Notes under the pieces: generated by a model
What the model was told of the DNA's origin: nothing
Seen by the model: the letters and a program-made list of their open reading frames with translations, nothing else
The model's database searches: none
Origin: Limanda limanda
Taxonomy: Eukaryota; Chordata; Actinopteri; Pleuronectiformes; Pleuronectidae
Length of the DNA: 64,000 nucleotides
Direction: 5' to 3'
Assembly (NCBI RefSeq): GCF_963576545.1
Contig: NW_026870410.1
Location: forward strand, 1-64,000
Part shown: piece by piece, positions 20,467 through 34,992 of the stretch
How positions within the stretch are numbered: the stretch's first letter is position 1
Layout: every line of letters starts with the position of its first letter
Position numbers and translations under genes: made by a program

Positions 20467-23128
20467 AGTGTGTGTCCAAATAATTTAATTGTAATCTAAT
20501 TCTAAGGTAATTTAGGAAGGATTAACGGTTTTGTTTAGGAACTGGTTAGGGTAAGGTTTTAGGGTTAGGCATCAGATTACTATCTTAGGTTTAGGCCTGG
20601 GTTCCTTGGTTAGGGTTAGAATAAGGGTTAGGGTTAGGCCTAGATTTACCAGGTTAGGTTCAGGCGTTAGGTTCAGGCGTCAGGTTAACTTGGTTAGGTT
20701 TAGAGTAAAGGTTTTGGTTAAGGTTAGGATAATGGTTAAAATTCTGAATGAGGTGTAGGGCTCTGGTTCTGAGTTCCAGTCCTAGAAGAGACTCTGGAGT
20801 GAGCATCCTTTCAGGTTTAAGCCTCTTCAGTAGTTCGACCTTGATAGGACAGCTGGGTCATACTCACACACTGCTCAGGGGTCAGTGGGGGTTGAAGCAT
20901 CACGGTGTTCATCCTTCTGTTGGTTTTGAAGCAGGAGCTGAATGCTGTGAAGCTAGGAGCTAGAACCTAAAAGCTAGAACCTAGAAGCTAGGAGCTAGGA
21001 GCTATGAAGCTAATTAAGTTTTAAATTATAAGTGCTGTTCTGGGTTTCATACACCGCTAGACACCAGGACATGCTTTAATCTTATTACAACAGCAGACTG
21101 ATCTTGGATTCCTCCATGATTTGCCTTAGAGTGCTGCTTGCATGTGTGTCCACTATACTCTGTGTGTAGTCACTCTTAGTTATGGTGTTATCACGTTTTA
21201 AATTTTATACTCTAACATGGTCTTTGTTAAGAGTTCTTCCTCTGGGGATGGTAATTATCCTATAATTTTAATTTTGTGTGGCTAATCTGCAGAGATATTT
21301 AGAGAAAAACGGGACTTTTTTCAGGAAGTGTTCATTTTCCCAGAATGCATTGCTGCAGGTGGTCCAGATGGTAATCTATTAAACCTGTTTAAAATTGAAT
21401 AATTGTGGGTTTTATTTATCTGACAAAGTAATATAACTCTTAATTAATCATTAAACCAATATATAGATATATAATTCATTAATTTAAAACAATTTATTTA
21501 TAATTTATTAATTTAAAATTATTAAAATCTTAAATTTGATATATTCCTAATTTCTTGTGATAACAAAATGAAATGAGGGAAACAGAGTCAGGGAGAGAAG
21601 CCTGTCCGGGCTAGCCCTCCCCCGCCGGATCGGGCTGTTTACTCTGTCCCCCCCTTTAACTCTCTCACTTACTGAAGTGAGGGAAAAAAGGGAGAAGAGT
21701 GATTCTTTTAATGAATGAAATACTTGAGTTTTCAATATGCTAATTTTAATTGTTTCGTGATTTCCTCTAGGGTTTGTTTATAAAGGTTGATCTCTGGTAA
21801 GTCTGGGTGGTGTATTATTTTCTAGAAACTTAATATTCATCTTTTTTCAGATTTGAAGACAGAGCTCAGGTCTGGGTTTTTTCTGTCTCTTGCTTTGAAT
21901 AAACTCTGCTGGTTCTAGTCTTTGTTCCTGACCTTTCTTGTGGTTTAGAAGTATCGTTATCAGTTACACTGGGTTATGTTTGAGGATTTGGGGTCCTTAG
22001 ACTAGTTCTTTACTCCTTTGTGTTTTGGTAATTATCCTATAATTTTAATTTTGTGTGGCTAATCTGCAGAGATATTTAGAGAAAAACGGGACTTTTTTCA
22101 GGAAGTGTTCATTTTCCCAGAATGCATTGCTGCAGGTGGTCCAGATGGTAATCTATTAAACCTGTTTAAAATTGAATAATTGTGGGTTTTATTTATCTGA
22201 CAAAGTAATATAACTCTTAATTAATCATTAAACCAATATATAGATATATAATTCATTAATTTAAAACAATTTATTTATAATTTATTAATTTATTTAAAAT
22301 TATTAAAATCTTAAATTTGATATATTCCTAATTTCTTGTGATAACAAAATGAAATGAGGGAAACAGAGTCAGGGAGAGAAGCCTGTCCGGGCTAGCCCTC
22401 CCCCGCCGGATCGGGCTGTGTACTCTGTCCCCCCCTTTAACTCTCTCACTTACTGAAGTGAGGGAAAAAAGGGAGAAGAGTGATTCTTTTAATGAATGAA
22501 ATACTTGAGTTTTCAATATGCTAATTTTAATTGTTTTGTGATTTCCTCTAGGGTTTGTTTATAAAGGTTGATCTCTGGTAAGTCTGGGTGGTGTATTATT
22601 TTCTAGAAACTTAATATTCATCTTTTTTCAGATTTGAAGACAGAGCTCAGGTCTGGGTTTTTTCTGTCTCTTGCTTTGAATAAACTCTGCTGGTTCTAGT
22701 CTTTGTTCCTGACCTTTCTTGTGGTTTAGAAGTATCGTTATCAGTTACACTGGGTTATGTTTGAGGATTTGGGGTCCTTAGACTAGTTCTTTACTCCTTT
22801 GTGTCACCCATCAGTTCACATCCTTGCGTTGATTCTTGGTTGCAGGTGTAGGGAGCCTAAGAGAGAGAGAAAAAAAGGCGTTTTCCTGTTTCCTATTGGA
22901 AATGGAGGAGAGAGGAGAATTGTTTTGGTGGGAATATGCAAATCGTTTTTCAAAGAGGGCTCGCTCGTCCGATGGCTCGGGCTGGGTTAGGGTTAGAAGA
23001 GATATCTCGATGACACCCCCTGCTTCGTCCAACGACTGGGCAGTTTGGATTAGGGCGCCAAAGGCAATGCACTGGCCGACGCTCGTCATTAAGACCCCCC
23101 ATTCTCACATATTCCCTTTGCCAAATTG

Positions 23129-23159
<31 letters not shown>

Positions 23160-23356
23160 TTTTAAAAAAAACGAGGTGGTTGTTTGTTTAATTTAAACGG
23201 AGTTGGTTGGACTATTTTTTTCTATAGGCACTATTTTGATTTCCTAGTTTGATTGAACACATCATCAGTAGTTGACCTCAGGATCACTGGATGTTTCGGC
23301 CATTACGACTAGACACCCTCACCTGAGGGAGGCCCAGCCGAGGTTGATCAAACCCC
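20467..23356 (+). repeat. Unit 10, type B
   Basis: 2890 bp. D1 21250-22023, D2 22027-22804. T run of 29 at 23129-23157. Confidence 0.97.
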
Positions 23357-26017
23357 AGTGTGTGTCCAAATAATTTAATTGTAATCTAATTCTAAGGTAA
23401 TTTAGGAAGGATTAACGGTTTTGTTTAGGAACTGGTTAGGGTAAGGTTTTAGGGTTAGGCATCAGATTACTATCTTAGGTTTAGGCCTGGGTTCCTTGGT
23501 TAGGGTTAGAATAAGGGTTAGGGTTAGGCCTAGATTTACCAGGTTAGGTTCAGGCGTTAGGTTCAGGCGTCAGGTTAACTTGGTTAGGTTTAGAGTAAAG
23601 GTTTTGGTTAAGGTTAGGATAATGGTTAAAATTCTGAATGAGGTGTAGGGCTCTGGTTCTGAGTTCCAGTCCTAGAAGAGACTCTGGAGTGAGCATCCTT
23701 TCAGGTTTAAGCCTCTTCAGTAGTTCGACCTTGATAGGACAGCTGGGTCATACTCACACACTGCTCAGGGGTCAGTGGGGGTTGAAGCATCACGGTGTTC
23801 ATCCTTCTGTTGGTTTTGAAGCAGGAGCTGAATGCTGTGAAGCTAGGAGCTAGAACCTAAAAGCTAGAACCTAGAAGCTAGGAGCTAGGAGCTATGAAGC
23901 TAATTAAGTTTTAAATTATAAGTGCTGTTCTGGGTTTCATACACCGCTAGACACCAGGACATGCTTTAATCTTATTACAACAGCAGACTGATCTTGGATT
24001 CCTCCATGATTTGCCTTAGAGTGCTGCTTGCATGTGTGTCCACTATACTCTGTGTGTAGTCACTCTTAGTTATGGTGTTATCACGTTTTAAATTTTATAC
24101 TCTAACATGGTCTTTGTTAAGAGTTCTTCCTCTGGGGATGGTAATTATCCTATAATTTTAATTTTGTGTGGCTAATCTGCAGAGATATTTAGAGAAAAAC
24201 GGGACTTTTTTCAGGAAGTGTTCATTTTCCCAGAATGCATTGCTGCAGGTGGTCCAGATGGTAATCTATTAAACCTGTTTAAAATTGAATAATTGTGGGT
24301 TTTATTTATCTGACAAAGTAATATAACTCTTAATTAATCATTAAACCAATATATAGATATATAATTCATTAATTTAAAACAATTTATTTATAATTTATTA
24401 ATTTAAAATTATTAAAATCTTAAATTTGATATATTCCTAATTTCTTGTGATAACAAAATGAAATGAGGGAAACAGAGTCAGGGAGAGAAGCCTGTCCGGG
24501 CTAGCCCTCCCCCGCCGGATCGGGCTGTTTACTCTGTCCCCCCCTTTAACTCTCTCACTTACTGAAGTGAGGGAAAAAAGGGAGAAGAGTGATTCTTTTA
24601 ATGAATGAAATACTTGAGTTTTCAATATGCTAATTTTAATTGTTTCGTGATTTCCTCTAGGGTTTGTTTATAAAGGTTGATCTCTGGTAAGTCTGGGTGG
24701 TGTATTATTTTCTAGAAACTTAATATTCATCTTTTTTCAGATTTGAAGACAGAGCTCAGGTCTGGGTTTTTTCTGTCTCTTGCTTTGAATAAACTCTGCT
24801 GGTTCTAGTCTTTGTTCCTGACCTTTCTTGTGGTTTAGAAGTATCGTTATCAGTTACACTGGGTTATGTTTGAGGATTTGGGGTCCTTAGACTAGTTCTT
24901 TACTCCTTTGTGTTTTGGTAATTATCCTATAATTTTAATTTTGTGTGGCTAATCTGCAGAGATATTTAGAGAAAAACGGGACTTTTTTCAGGAAGTGTTC
25001 ATTTTCCCAGAATGCATTGCTGCAGGTGGTCCAGATGGTAATCTATTAAACCTGTTTAAAATTGAATAATTGTGGGTTTTATTTATCTGACAAAGTAATA
25101 TAACTCTTAATTAATCATTAAACCAATATATAGATATATAATTCATTAATTTAAAACAATTTATTTATAATTTATTAATTTATTTAAAATTATTAAAATC
25201 TTAAATTTGATATATTCCTAATTTCTTGTGATAACAAAATGAAATGAGGGAAACAGAGTCAGGGAGAGAAGCCTGTCCGGGCTAGCCCTCCCCCGCCGGA
25301 TCGGGCTGTGTACTCTGTCCCCCCCTTTAACTCTCTCACTTACTGAAGTGAGGGAAAAAAGGGAGAAGAGTGATTCTTTTAATGAATGAAATACTTGAGT
25401 TTTCAATATGCTAATTTTAATTGTTTTGTGATTTCCTCTAGGGTTTGTTTATAAAGGTTGATCTCTGGTAAGTCTGGGTGGTGTATTATTTTCTAGAAAC
25501 TTAATATTCATCTTTTTTCAGATTTGAAGACAGAGCTCAGGTCTGGGTTTTTTCTGTCTCTTGCTTTGAATAAACTCTGCTGGTTCTAGTCTTTGTTCCT
25601 GACCTTTCTTGTGGTTTAGAAGTATCGTTATCAGTTACACTGGGTTATGTTTGAGGATTTGGGGTCCTTAGACTAGTTCTTTACTCCTTTGTGTCACCCA
25701 TCAGTTCACATCCTTGCGTTGATTCTTGGTTGCAGGTGTAGGGAGCCTAAGAGAGAGAGAAAAAAAGGCGTTTTCCTGTTTCCTATTGGAAATGGAGGAG
25801 AGAGGAGAATTGTTTTGGTGGGAATATGCAAATCGTTTTTCAAAGAGGGCTCGCTCGTCCGATGGCTCGGGCTGGGTTAGGGTTAGAAGAGATATCTCGA
25901 TGACACCCCCTGCTTCGTCCAACGACTGGGCAGTTTGGATTAGGGCGCCAAAGGCAATGCACTGGCCGACGCTCGTCATTAAGACCCCCCATTCTCACAT
26001 ATTCCCTTTGCCAAATT

Positions 26018-26078
<61 letters not shown>

Positions 26079-26275
26079 TTTAAAAAAAAACGAGGTGGTT
26101 GTTTGTTTAATTTAAACGGAGTTGGTTGGACTATTTTTTTCTATAGGCACTATTTTGATTTCCTAGTTTGATTGAACACATCATCAGTAGTTGACCTCAG
26201 GATCACTGGATGTTTCGGCCATTACGACTAGACACCCTCACCTGAGGGAGGCCCAGCCGAGGTTGATCAAACCCC
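23357..26275 (+). repeat. Unit 11, type B
   Basis: 2919 bp. D1 24140-24913, D2 24917-25694. T run of 58 at 26019-26076, followed by A, T4, A9 where other units have A, T5, A8: one T to A change at the homopolymer boundary. Confidence 0.96.
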
Positions 26276-28936
26276 AGTGTGTGTCCAAATAATTTAATTG
26301 TAATCTAATTCTAAGGTAATTTAGGAAGGATTAACGGTTTTGTTTAGGAACTGGTTAGGGTAAGGTTTTAGGGTTAGGCATCAGATTACTATCTTAGGTT
26401 TAGGCCTGGGTTCCTTGGTTAGGGTTAGAATAAGGGTTAGGGTTAGGCCTAGATTTACCAGGTTAGGTTCAGGCGTTAGGTTCAGGCGTCAGGTTAACTT
26501 GGTTAGGTTTAGAGTAAAGGTTTTGGTTAAGGTTAGGATAATGGTTAAAATTCTGAATGAGGTGTAGGGCTCTGGTTCTGAGTTCCAGTCCTAGAAGAGA
26601 CTCTGGAGTGAGCATCCTTTCAGGTTTAAGCCTCTTCAGTAGTTCGACCTTGATAGGACAGCTGGGTCATACTCACACACTGCTCAGGGGTCAGTGGGGG
26701 TTGAAGCATCACGGTGTTCATCCTTCTGTTGGTTTTGAAGCAGGAGCTGAATGCTGTGAAGCTAGGAGCTAGAACCTAAAAGCTAGAACCTAGAAGCTAG
26801 GAGCTAGGAGCTATGAAGCTAATTAAGTTTTAAATTATAAGTGCTGTTCTGGGTTTCATACACCGCTAGACACCAGGACATGCTTTAATCTTATTACAAC
26901 AGCAGACTGATCTTGGATTCCTCCATGATTTGCCTTAGAGTGCTGCTTGCATGTGTGTCCACTATACTCTGTGTGTAGTCACTCTTAGTTATGGTGTTAT
27001 CACGTTTTAAATTTTATACTCTAACATGGTCTTTGTTAAGAGTTCTTCCTCTGGGGATGGTAATTATCCTATAATTTTAATTTTGTGTGGCTAATCTGCA
27101 GAGATATTTAGAGAAAAACGGGACTTTTTTCAGGAAGTGTTCATTTTCCCAGAATGCATTGCTGCAGGTGGTCCAGATGGTAATCTATTAAACCTGTTTA
27201 AAATTGAATAATTGTGGGTTTTATTTATCTGACAAAGTAATATAACTCTTAATTAATCATTAAACCAATATATAGATATATAATTCATTAATTTAAAACA
27301 ATTTATTTATAATTTATTAATTTAAAATTATTAAAATCTTAAATTTGATATATTCCTAATTTCTTGTGATAACAAAATGAAATGAGGGAAACAGAGTCAG
27401 GGAGAGAAGCCTGTCCGGGCTAGCCCTCCCCCGCCGGATCGGGCTGTTTACTCTGTCCCCCCCTTTAACTCTCTCACTTACTGAAGTGAGGGAAAAAAGG
27501 GAGAAGAGTGATTCTTTTAATGAATGAAATACTTGAGTTTTCAATATGCTAATTTTAATTGTTTCGTGATTTCCTCTAGGGTTTGTTTATAAAGGTTGAT
27601 CTCTGGTAAGTCTGGGTGGTGTATTATTTTCTAGAAACTTAATATTCATCTTTTTTCAGATTTGAAGACAGAGCTCAGGTCTGGGTTTTTTCTGTCTCTT
27701 GCTTTGAATAAACTCTGCTGGTTCTAGTCTTTGTTCCTGACCTTTCTTGTGGTTTAGAAGTATCGTTATCAGTTACACTGGGTTATGTTTGAGGATTTGG
27801 GGTCCTTAGACTAGTTCTTTACTCCTTTGTGTTTTGGTAATTATCCTATAATTTTAATTTTGTGTGGCTAATCTGCAGAGATATTTAGAGAAAAACGGGA
27901 CTTTTTTCAGGAAGTGTTCATTTTCCCAGAATGCATTGCTGCAGGTGGTCCAGATGGTAATCTATTAAACCTGTTTAAAATTGAATAATTGTGGGTTTTA
28001 TTTATCTGACAAAGTAATATAACTCTTAATTAATCATTAAACCAATATATAGATATATAATTCATTAATTTAAAACAATTTATTTATAATTTATTAATTT
28101 ATTTAAAATTATTAAAATCTTAAATTTGATATATTCCTAATTTCTTGTGATAACAAAATGAAATGAGGGAAACAGAGTCAGGGAGAGAAGCCTGTCCGGG
28201 CTAGCCCTCCCCCGCCGGATCGGGCTGTGTACTCTGTCCCCCCCTTTAACTCTCTCACTTACTGAAGTGAGGGAAAAAAGGGAGAAGAGTGATTCTTTTA
28301 ATGAATGAAATACTTGAGTTTTCAATATGCTAATTTTAATTGTTTTGTGATTTCCTCTAGGGTTTGTTTATAAAGGTTGATCTCTGGTAAGTCTGGGTGG
28401 TGTATTATTTTCTAGAAACTTAATATTCATCTTTTTTCAGATTTGAAGACAGAGCTCAGGTCTGGGTTTTTTCTGTCTCTTGCTTTGAATAAACTCTGCT
28501 GGTTCTAGTCTTTGTTCCTGACCTTTCTTGTGGTTTAGAAGTATCGTTATCAGTTACACTGGGTTATGTTTGAGGATTTGGGGTCCTTAGACTAGTTCTT
28601 TACTCCTTTGTGTCACCCATCAGTTCACATCCTTGCGTTGATTCTTGGTTGCAGGTGTAGGGAGCCTAAGAGAGAGAGAAAAAAAGGCGTTTTCCTGTTT
28701 CCTATTGGAAATGGAGGAGAGAGGAGAATTGTTTTGGTGGGAATATGCAAATCGTTTTTCAAAGAGGGCTCGCTCGTCCGATGGCTCGGGCTGGGTTAGG
28801 GTTAGAAGAGATATCTCGATGACACCCCCTGCTTCGTCCAACGACTGGGCAGTTTGGATTAGGGCGCCAAAGGCAATGCACTGGCCGACGCTCGTCATTA
28901 AGACCCCCCATTCTCACATATTCCCTTTGCCAAATT

Positions 28937-28971
<35 letters not shown>

Positions 28972-29168
28972 TTTTAAAAAAAACGAGGTGGTTGTTTGTT
29001 TAATTTAAACGGAGTTGGTTGGACTATTTTTTTCTATAGGCACTATTTTGATTTCCTAGTTTGATTGAACACATCATCAGTAGTTGACCTCAGGATCACT
29101 GGATGTTTCGGCCATTACGACTAGACACCCTCACCTGAGGGAGGCCCAGCCGAGGTTGATCAAACCCC
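26276..29168 (+). repeat. Unit 12, type B
   Basis: 2893 bp. D1 27059-27832, D2 27836-28613. T run of 32 at 28938-28969. Confidence 0.97.
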
Positions 29169-31829
29169 AGTGTGTGTCCAAATAATTTAATTGTAATCTA
29201 ATTCTAAGGTAATTTAGGAAGGATTAACGGTTTTGTTTAGGAACTGGTTAGGGTAAGGTTTTAGGGTTAGGCATCAGATTACTATCTTAGGTTTAGGCCT
29301 GGGTTCCTTGGTTAGGGTTAGAATAAGGGTTAGGGTTAGGCCTAGATTTACCAGGTTAGGTTCAGGCGTTAGGTTCAGGCGTCAGGTTAACTTGGTTAGG
29401 TTTAGAGTAAAGGTTTTGGTTAAGGTTAGGATAATGGTTAAAATTCTGAATGAGGTGTAGGGCTCTGGTTCTGAGTTCCAGTCCTAGAAGAGACTCTGGA
29501 GTGAGCATCCTTTCAGGTTTAAGCCTCTTCAGTAGTTCGACCTTGATAGGACAGCTGGGTCATACTCACACACTGCTCAGGGGTCAGTGGGGGTTGAAGC
29601 ATCACGGTGTTCATCCTTCTGTTGGTTTTGAAGCAGGAGCTGAATGCTGTGAAGCTAGGAGCTAGAACCTAAAAGCTAGAACCTAGAAGCTAGGAGCTAG
29701 GAGCTATGAAGCTAATTAAGTTTTAAATTATAAGTGCTGTTCTGGGTTTCATACACCGCTAGACACCAGGACATGCTTTAATCTTATTACAACAGCAGAC
29801 TGATCTTGGATTCCTCCATGATTTGCCTTAGAGTGCTGCTTGCATGTGTGTCCACTATACTCTGTGTGTAGTCACTCTTAGTTATGGTGTTATCACGTTT
29901 TAAATTTTATACTCTAACATGGTCTTTGTTAAGAGTTGTTCCTCTGGGGATGGTAATTATCCTATAATTTTAATTTTGTGTGGCTAATCTGCAGAGATAT
30001 TTAGAGAAAAACGGGACTTTTTTCAGGAAGTGTTCATTTTCCCAGAATGCATTGCTGCAGGTGGTCCAGATGGTAATCTATTAAACCTGTTTAAAATTGA
30101 ATAATTGTGGGTTTTATTTATCTGACAAAGTAATATAACTCTTAATTAATCATTAAACCAATATATAGATATATAATTCATTAATTTAAAACAATTTATT
30201 TATAATTTATTAATTTAAAATTATTAAAATCTTAAATTTGATATATTCCTAATTTCTTGTGATAACAAAATGAAATGAGGGAAACAGAGTCAGGGAGAGA
30301 AGCCTGTCCGGGCTAGCCCTCCCCCGCCGGATCGGGCTGTTTACTCTGTCCCCCCCTTTAACTCTCTCACTTACTGAAGTGAGGGAAAAAAGGGAGAAGA
30401 GTGATTCTTTTAATGAATGAAATACTTGAGTTTTCAATATGCTAATTTTAATTGTTTCGTGATTTCCTCTAGGGTTTGTTTATAAAGGTTGATCTCTGGT
30501 AAGTCTGGGTGGTGTATTATTTTCTAGAAACTTAATATTCATCTTTTTTCAGATTTGAAGACAGAGCTCAGGTCTGGGTTTTTTCTGTCTCTTGCTTTGA
30601 ATAAACTCTGCTGGTTCTAGTCTTTGTTCCTGACCTTTCTTGTGGTTTAGAAGTATCGTTATCAGTTACACTGGGTTATGTTTGAGGATTTGGGGTCCTT
30701 AGACTAGTTCTTTACTCCTTTGTGTTTTGGTAATTATCCTATAATTTTAATTTTGTGTGGCTAATCTGCAGAGATATTTAGAGAAAAACGGGACTTTTTT
30801 CAGGAAGTGTTCATTTTCCCAGAATGCATTGCTGCAGGTGGTCCAGATGGTAATCTATTAAACCTGTTTAAAATTGAATAATTGTGGGTTTTATTTATCT
30901 GACAAAGTAATATAACTCTTAATTAATCATTAAACCAATATATAGATATATAATTCATTAATTTAAAACAATTTATTTATAATTTATTAATTTATTTAAA
31001 ATTATTAAAATCTTAAATTTGATATATTCCTAATTTCTTGTGATAACAAAATGAAATGAGGGAAACAGAGTCAGGGAGAGAAGCCTGTCCGGGCTAGCCC
31101 TCCCCCGCCGGATCGGGCTGTGTACTCTGTCCCCCCCTTTAACTCTCTCACTTACTGAAGTGAGGGAAAAAAGGGAGAAGAGTGATTCTTTTAATGAATG
31201 AAATACTTGAGTTTTCAATATGCTAATTTTAATTGTTTTGTGATTTCCTCTAGGGTTTGTTTATAAAGGTTGATCTCTGGTAAGTCTGGGTGGTGTATTA
31301 TTTTCTAGAAACTTAATATTCATCTTTTTTCAGATTTGAAGACAGAGCTCAGGTCTGGGTTTTTTCTGTCTCTTGCTTTGAATAAACTCTGCTGGTTCTA
31401 GTCTTTGTTCCTGACCTTTCTTGTGGTTTAGAAGTATCGTTATCAGTTACACTGGGTTATGTTTGAGGATTTGGGGTCCTTAGACTAGTTCTTTACTCCT
31501 TTGTGTCACCCATCAGTTCACATCCTTGCGTTGATTCTTGGTTGCAGGTGTAGGGAGCCTAAGAGAGAGAGAAAAAAAGGCGTTTTCCTGTTTCCTATTG
31601 GAAATGGAGGAGAGAGGAGAATTGTTTTGGTGGGAATATGCAAATCGTTTTTCAAAGAGGGCTCGCTCGTCCGATGGCTCGGGCTGGGTTAGGGTTAGAA
31701 GAGATATCTCGATGACACCCCCTGCTTCGTCCAACGACTGGGCAGTTTGGATTAGGGCGCCAAAGGCAATGCACTGGCCGACGCTCGTCATTAAGACCCC
31801 CCATTCTCACATATTCCCTTTGCCAAATT

Positions 31830-31876
<47 letters not shown>

Positions 31877-32073
31877 TTTTAAAAAAAACGAGGTGGTTGT
31901 TTGTTTAATTTAAACGGAGTTGGTTGGACTATTTTTTTCTATAGGCACTATTTTGATTTCCTAGTTTGATTGAACACATCATCAGTAGTTGACCTCAGGA
32001 TCACTGGATGTTTCGGCCATTACGACTAGACACCCTCACCTGAGGGAGGCCCAGCCGAGGTTGATCAAACCCC
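29169..32073 (+). repeat. Unit 13, type B
   Basis: 2905 bp. D1 29952-30725, D2 30729-31506. T run of 44 at 31831-31874. Private C to G change at 29938, just left of D1. Confidence 0.96.
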
Positions 32074-34734
32074 AGTGTGTGTCCAAATAATTTAATTGTA
32101 ATCTAATTCTAAGGTAATTTAGGAAGGATTAACGGTTTTGTTTAGGAACTGGTTAGGGTAAGGTTTTAGGGTTAGGCATCAGATTACTATCTTAGGTTTA
32201 GGCCTGGGTTCCTTGGTTAGGGTTAGAATAAGGGTTAGGGTTAGGCCTAGATTTACCAGGTTAGGTTCAGGCGTTAGGTTCAGGCGTCAGGTTAACTTGG
32301 TTAGGTTTAGAGTAAAGGTTTTGGTTAAGGTTAGGATAATGGTTAAAATTCTGAATGAGGTGTAGGGCTCTGGTTCTGAGTTCCAGTCCTAGAAGAGACT
32401 CTGGAGTGAGCATCCTTTCAGGTTTAAGCCTCTTCAGTAGTTCGACCTTGATAGGACAGCTGGGTCATACTCACACACTGCTCAGGGGTCAGTGGGGGTT
32501 GAAGCATCACGGTGTTCATCCTTCTGTTGGTTTTGAAGCAGGAGCTGAATGCTGTGAAGCTAGGAGCTAGAACCTAAAAGCTAGAACCTAGAAGCTAGGA
32601 GCTAGGAGCTATGAAGCTAATTAAGTTTTAAATTATAAGTGCTGTTCTGGGTTTCATACACCGCTAGACACCAGGACATGCTTTAATCTTATTACAACAG
32701 CAGACTGATCTTGGATTCCTCCATGATTTGCCTTAGAGTGCTGCTTGCATGTGTGTCCACTATACTCTGTGTGTAGTCACTCTTAGTTATGGTGTTATCA
32801 CGTTTTAAATTTTATACTCTAACATGGTCTTTGTTAAGAGTTCTTCCTCTGGGGATGGTAATTATCCTATAATTTTAATTTTGTGTGGCTAATCTGCAGA
32901 GATATTTAGAGAAAAACGGGACTTTTTTCAGGAAGTGTTCATTTTCCCAGAATGCATTGCTGCAGGTGGTCCAGATGGTAATCTATTAAACCTGTTTAAA
33001 ATTGAATAATTGTGGGTTTTATTTATCTGACAAAGTAATATAACTCTTAATTAATCATTAAACCAATATATAGATATATAATTCATTAATTTAAAACAAT
33101 TTATTTATAATTTATTAATTTAAAATTATTAAAATCTTAAATTTGATATATTCCTAATTTCTTGTGATAACAAAATGAAATGAGGGAAACAGAGTCAGGG
33201 AGAGAAGCCTGTCCGGGCTAGCCCTCCCCCGCCGGATCGGGCTGTTTACTCTGTCCCCCCCTTTAACTCTCTCACTTACTGAAGTGAGGGAAAAAAGGGA
33301 GAAGAGTGATTCTTTTAATGAATGAAATACTTGAGTTTTCAATATGCTAATTTTAATTGTTTCGTGATTTCCTCTAGGGTTTGTTTATAAAGGTTGATCT
33401 CTGGTAAGTCTGGGTGGTGTATTATTTTCTAGAAACTTAATATTCATCTTTTTTCAGATTTGAAGACAGAGCTCAGGTCTGGGTTTTTTCTGTCTCTTGC
33501 TTTGAATAAACTCTGCTGGTTCTAGTCTTTGTTCCTGACCTTTCTTGTGGTTTAGAAGTATCGTTATCAGTTACACTGGGTTATGTTTGAGGATTTGGGG
33601 TCCTTAGACTAGTTCTTTACTCCTTTGTGTTTTGGTAATTATCCTATAATTTTAATTTTGTGTGGCTAATCTGCAGAGATATTTAGAGAAAAACGGGACT
33701 TTTTTCAGGAAGTGTTCATTTTCCCAGAATGCATTGCTGCAGGTGGTCCAGATGGTAATCTATTAAACCTGTTTAAAATTGAATAATTGTGGGTTTTATT
33801 TATCTGACAAAGTAATATAACTCTTAATTAATCATTAAACCAATATATAGATATATAATTCATTAATTTAAAACAATTTATTTATAATTTATTAATTTAT
33901 TTAAAATTATTAAAATCTTAAATTTGATATATTCCTAATTTCTTGTGATAACAAAATGAAATGAGGGAAACAGAGTCAGGGAGAGAAGCCTGTCCGGGCT
34001 AGCCCTCCCCCGCCGGATCGGGCTGTGTACTCTGTCCCCCCCTTTAACTCTCTCACTTACTGAAGTGAGGGAAAAAAGGGAGAAGAGTGATTCTTTTAAT
34101 GAATGAAATACTTGAGTTTTCAATATGCTAATTTTAATTGTTTTGTGATTTCCTCTAGGGTTTGTTTATAAAGGTTGATCTCTGGTAAGTCTGGGTGGTG
34201 TATTATTTTCTAGAAACTTAATATTCATCTTTTTTCAGATTTGAAGACAGAGCTCAGGTCTGGGTTTTTTCTGTCTCTTGCTTTGAATAAACTCTGCTGG
34301 TTCTAGTCTTTGTTCCTGACCTTTCTTGTGGTTTAGAAGTATCGTTATCAGTTACACTGGGTTATGTTTGAGGATTTGGGGTCCTTAGACTAGTTCTTTA
34401 CTCCTTTGTGTCACCCATCAGTTCACATCCTTGCGTTGATTCTTGGTTGCAGGTGTAGGGAGCCTAAGAGAGAGAGAAAAAAAGGCGTTTTCCTGTTTCC
34501 TATTGGAAATGGAGGAGAGAGGAGAATTGTTTTGGTGGGAATATGCAAATCGTTTTTCAAAGAGGGCTCGCTCGTCCGATGGCTCGGGCTGGGTTAGGGT
34601 TAGAAGAGATATCTCGATGACACCCCCTGCTTCGTCCAACGACTGGGCAGTTTGGATTAGGGCGCCAAAGGCAATGCACTGGCCGACGCTCGTCATTAAG
34701 ACCCCCCATTCTCACATATTCCCTTTGCCAAATT

Positions 34735-34795
<61 letters not shown>

Positions 34796-34992
34796 TTTTA
34801 AAAAAAACGAGGTGGTTGTTTGTTTAATTTAAACGGAGTTGGTTGGACTATTTTTTTCTATAGGCACTATTTTGATTTCCTAGTTTGATTGAACACATCA
34901 TCAGTAGTTGACCTCAGGATCACTGGATGTTTCGGCCATTACGACTAGACACCCTCACCTGAGGGAGGCCCAGCCGAGGTTGATCAAACCCC
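32074..34992 (+). repeat. Unit 14, type B
   Basis: 2919 bp. D1 32857-33630, D2 33634-34411. T run of 58 at 34736-34793. Confidence 0.97.
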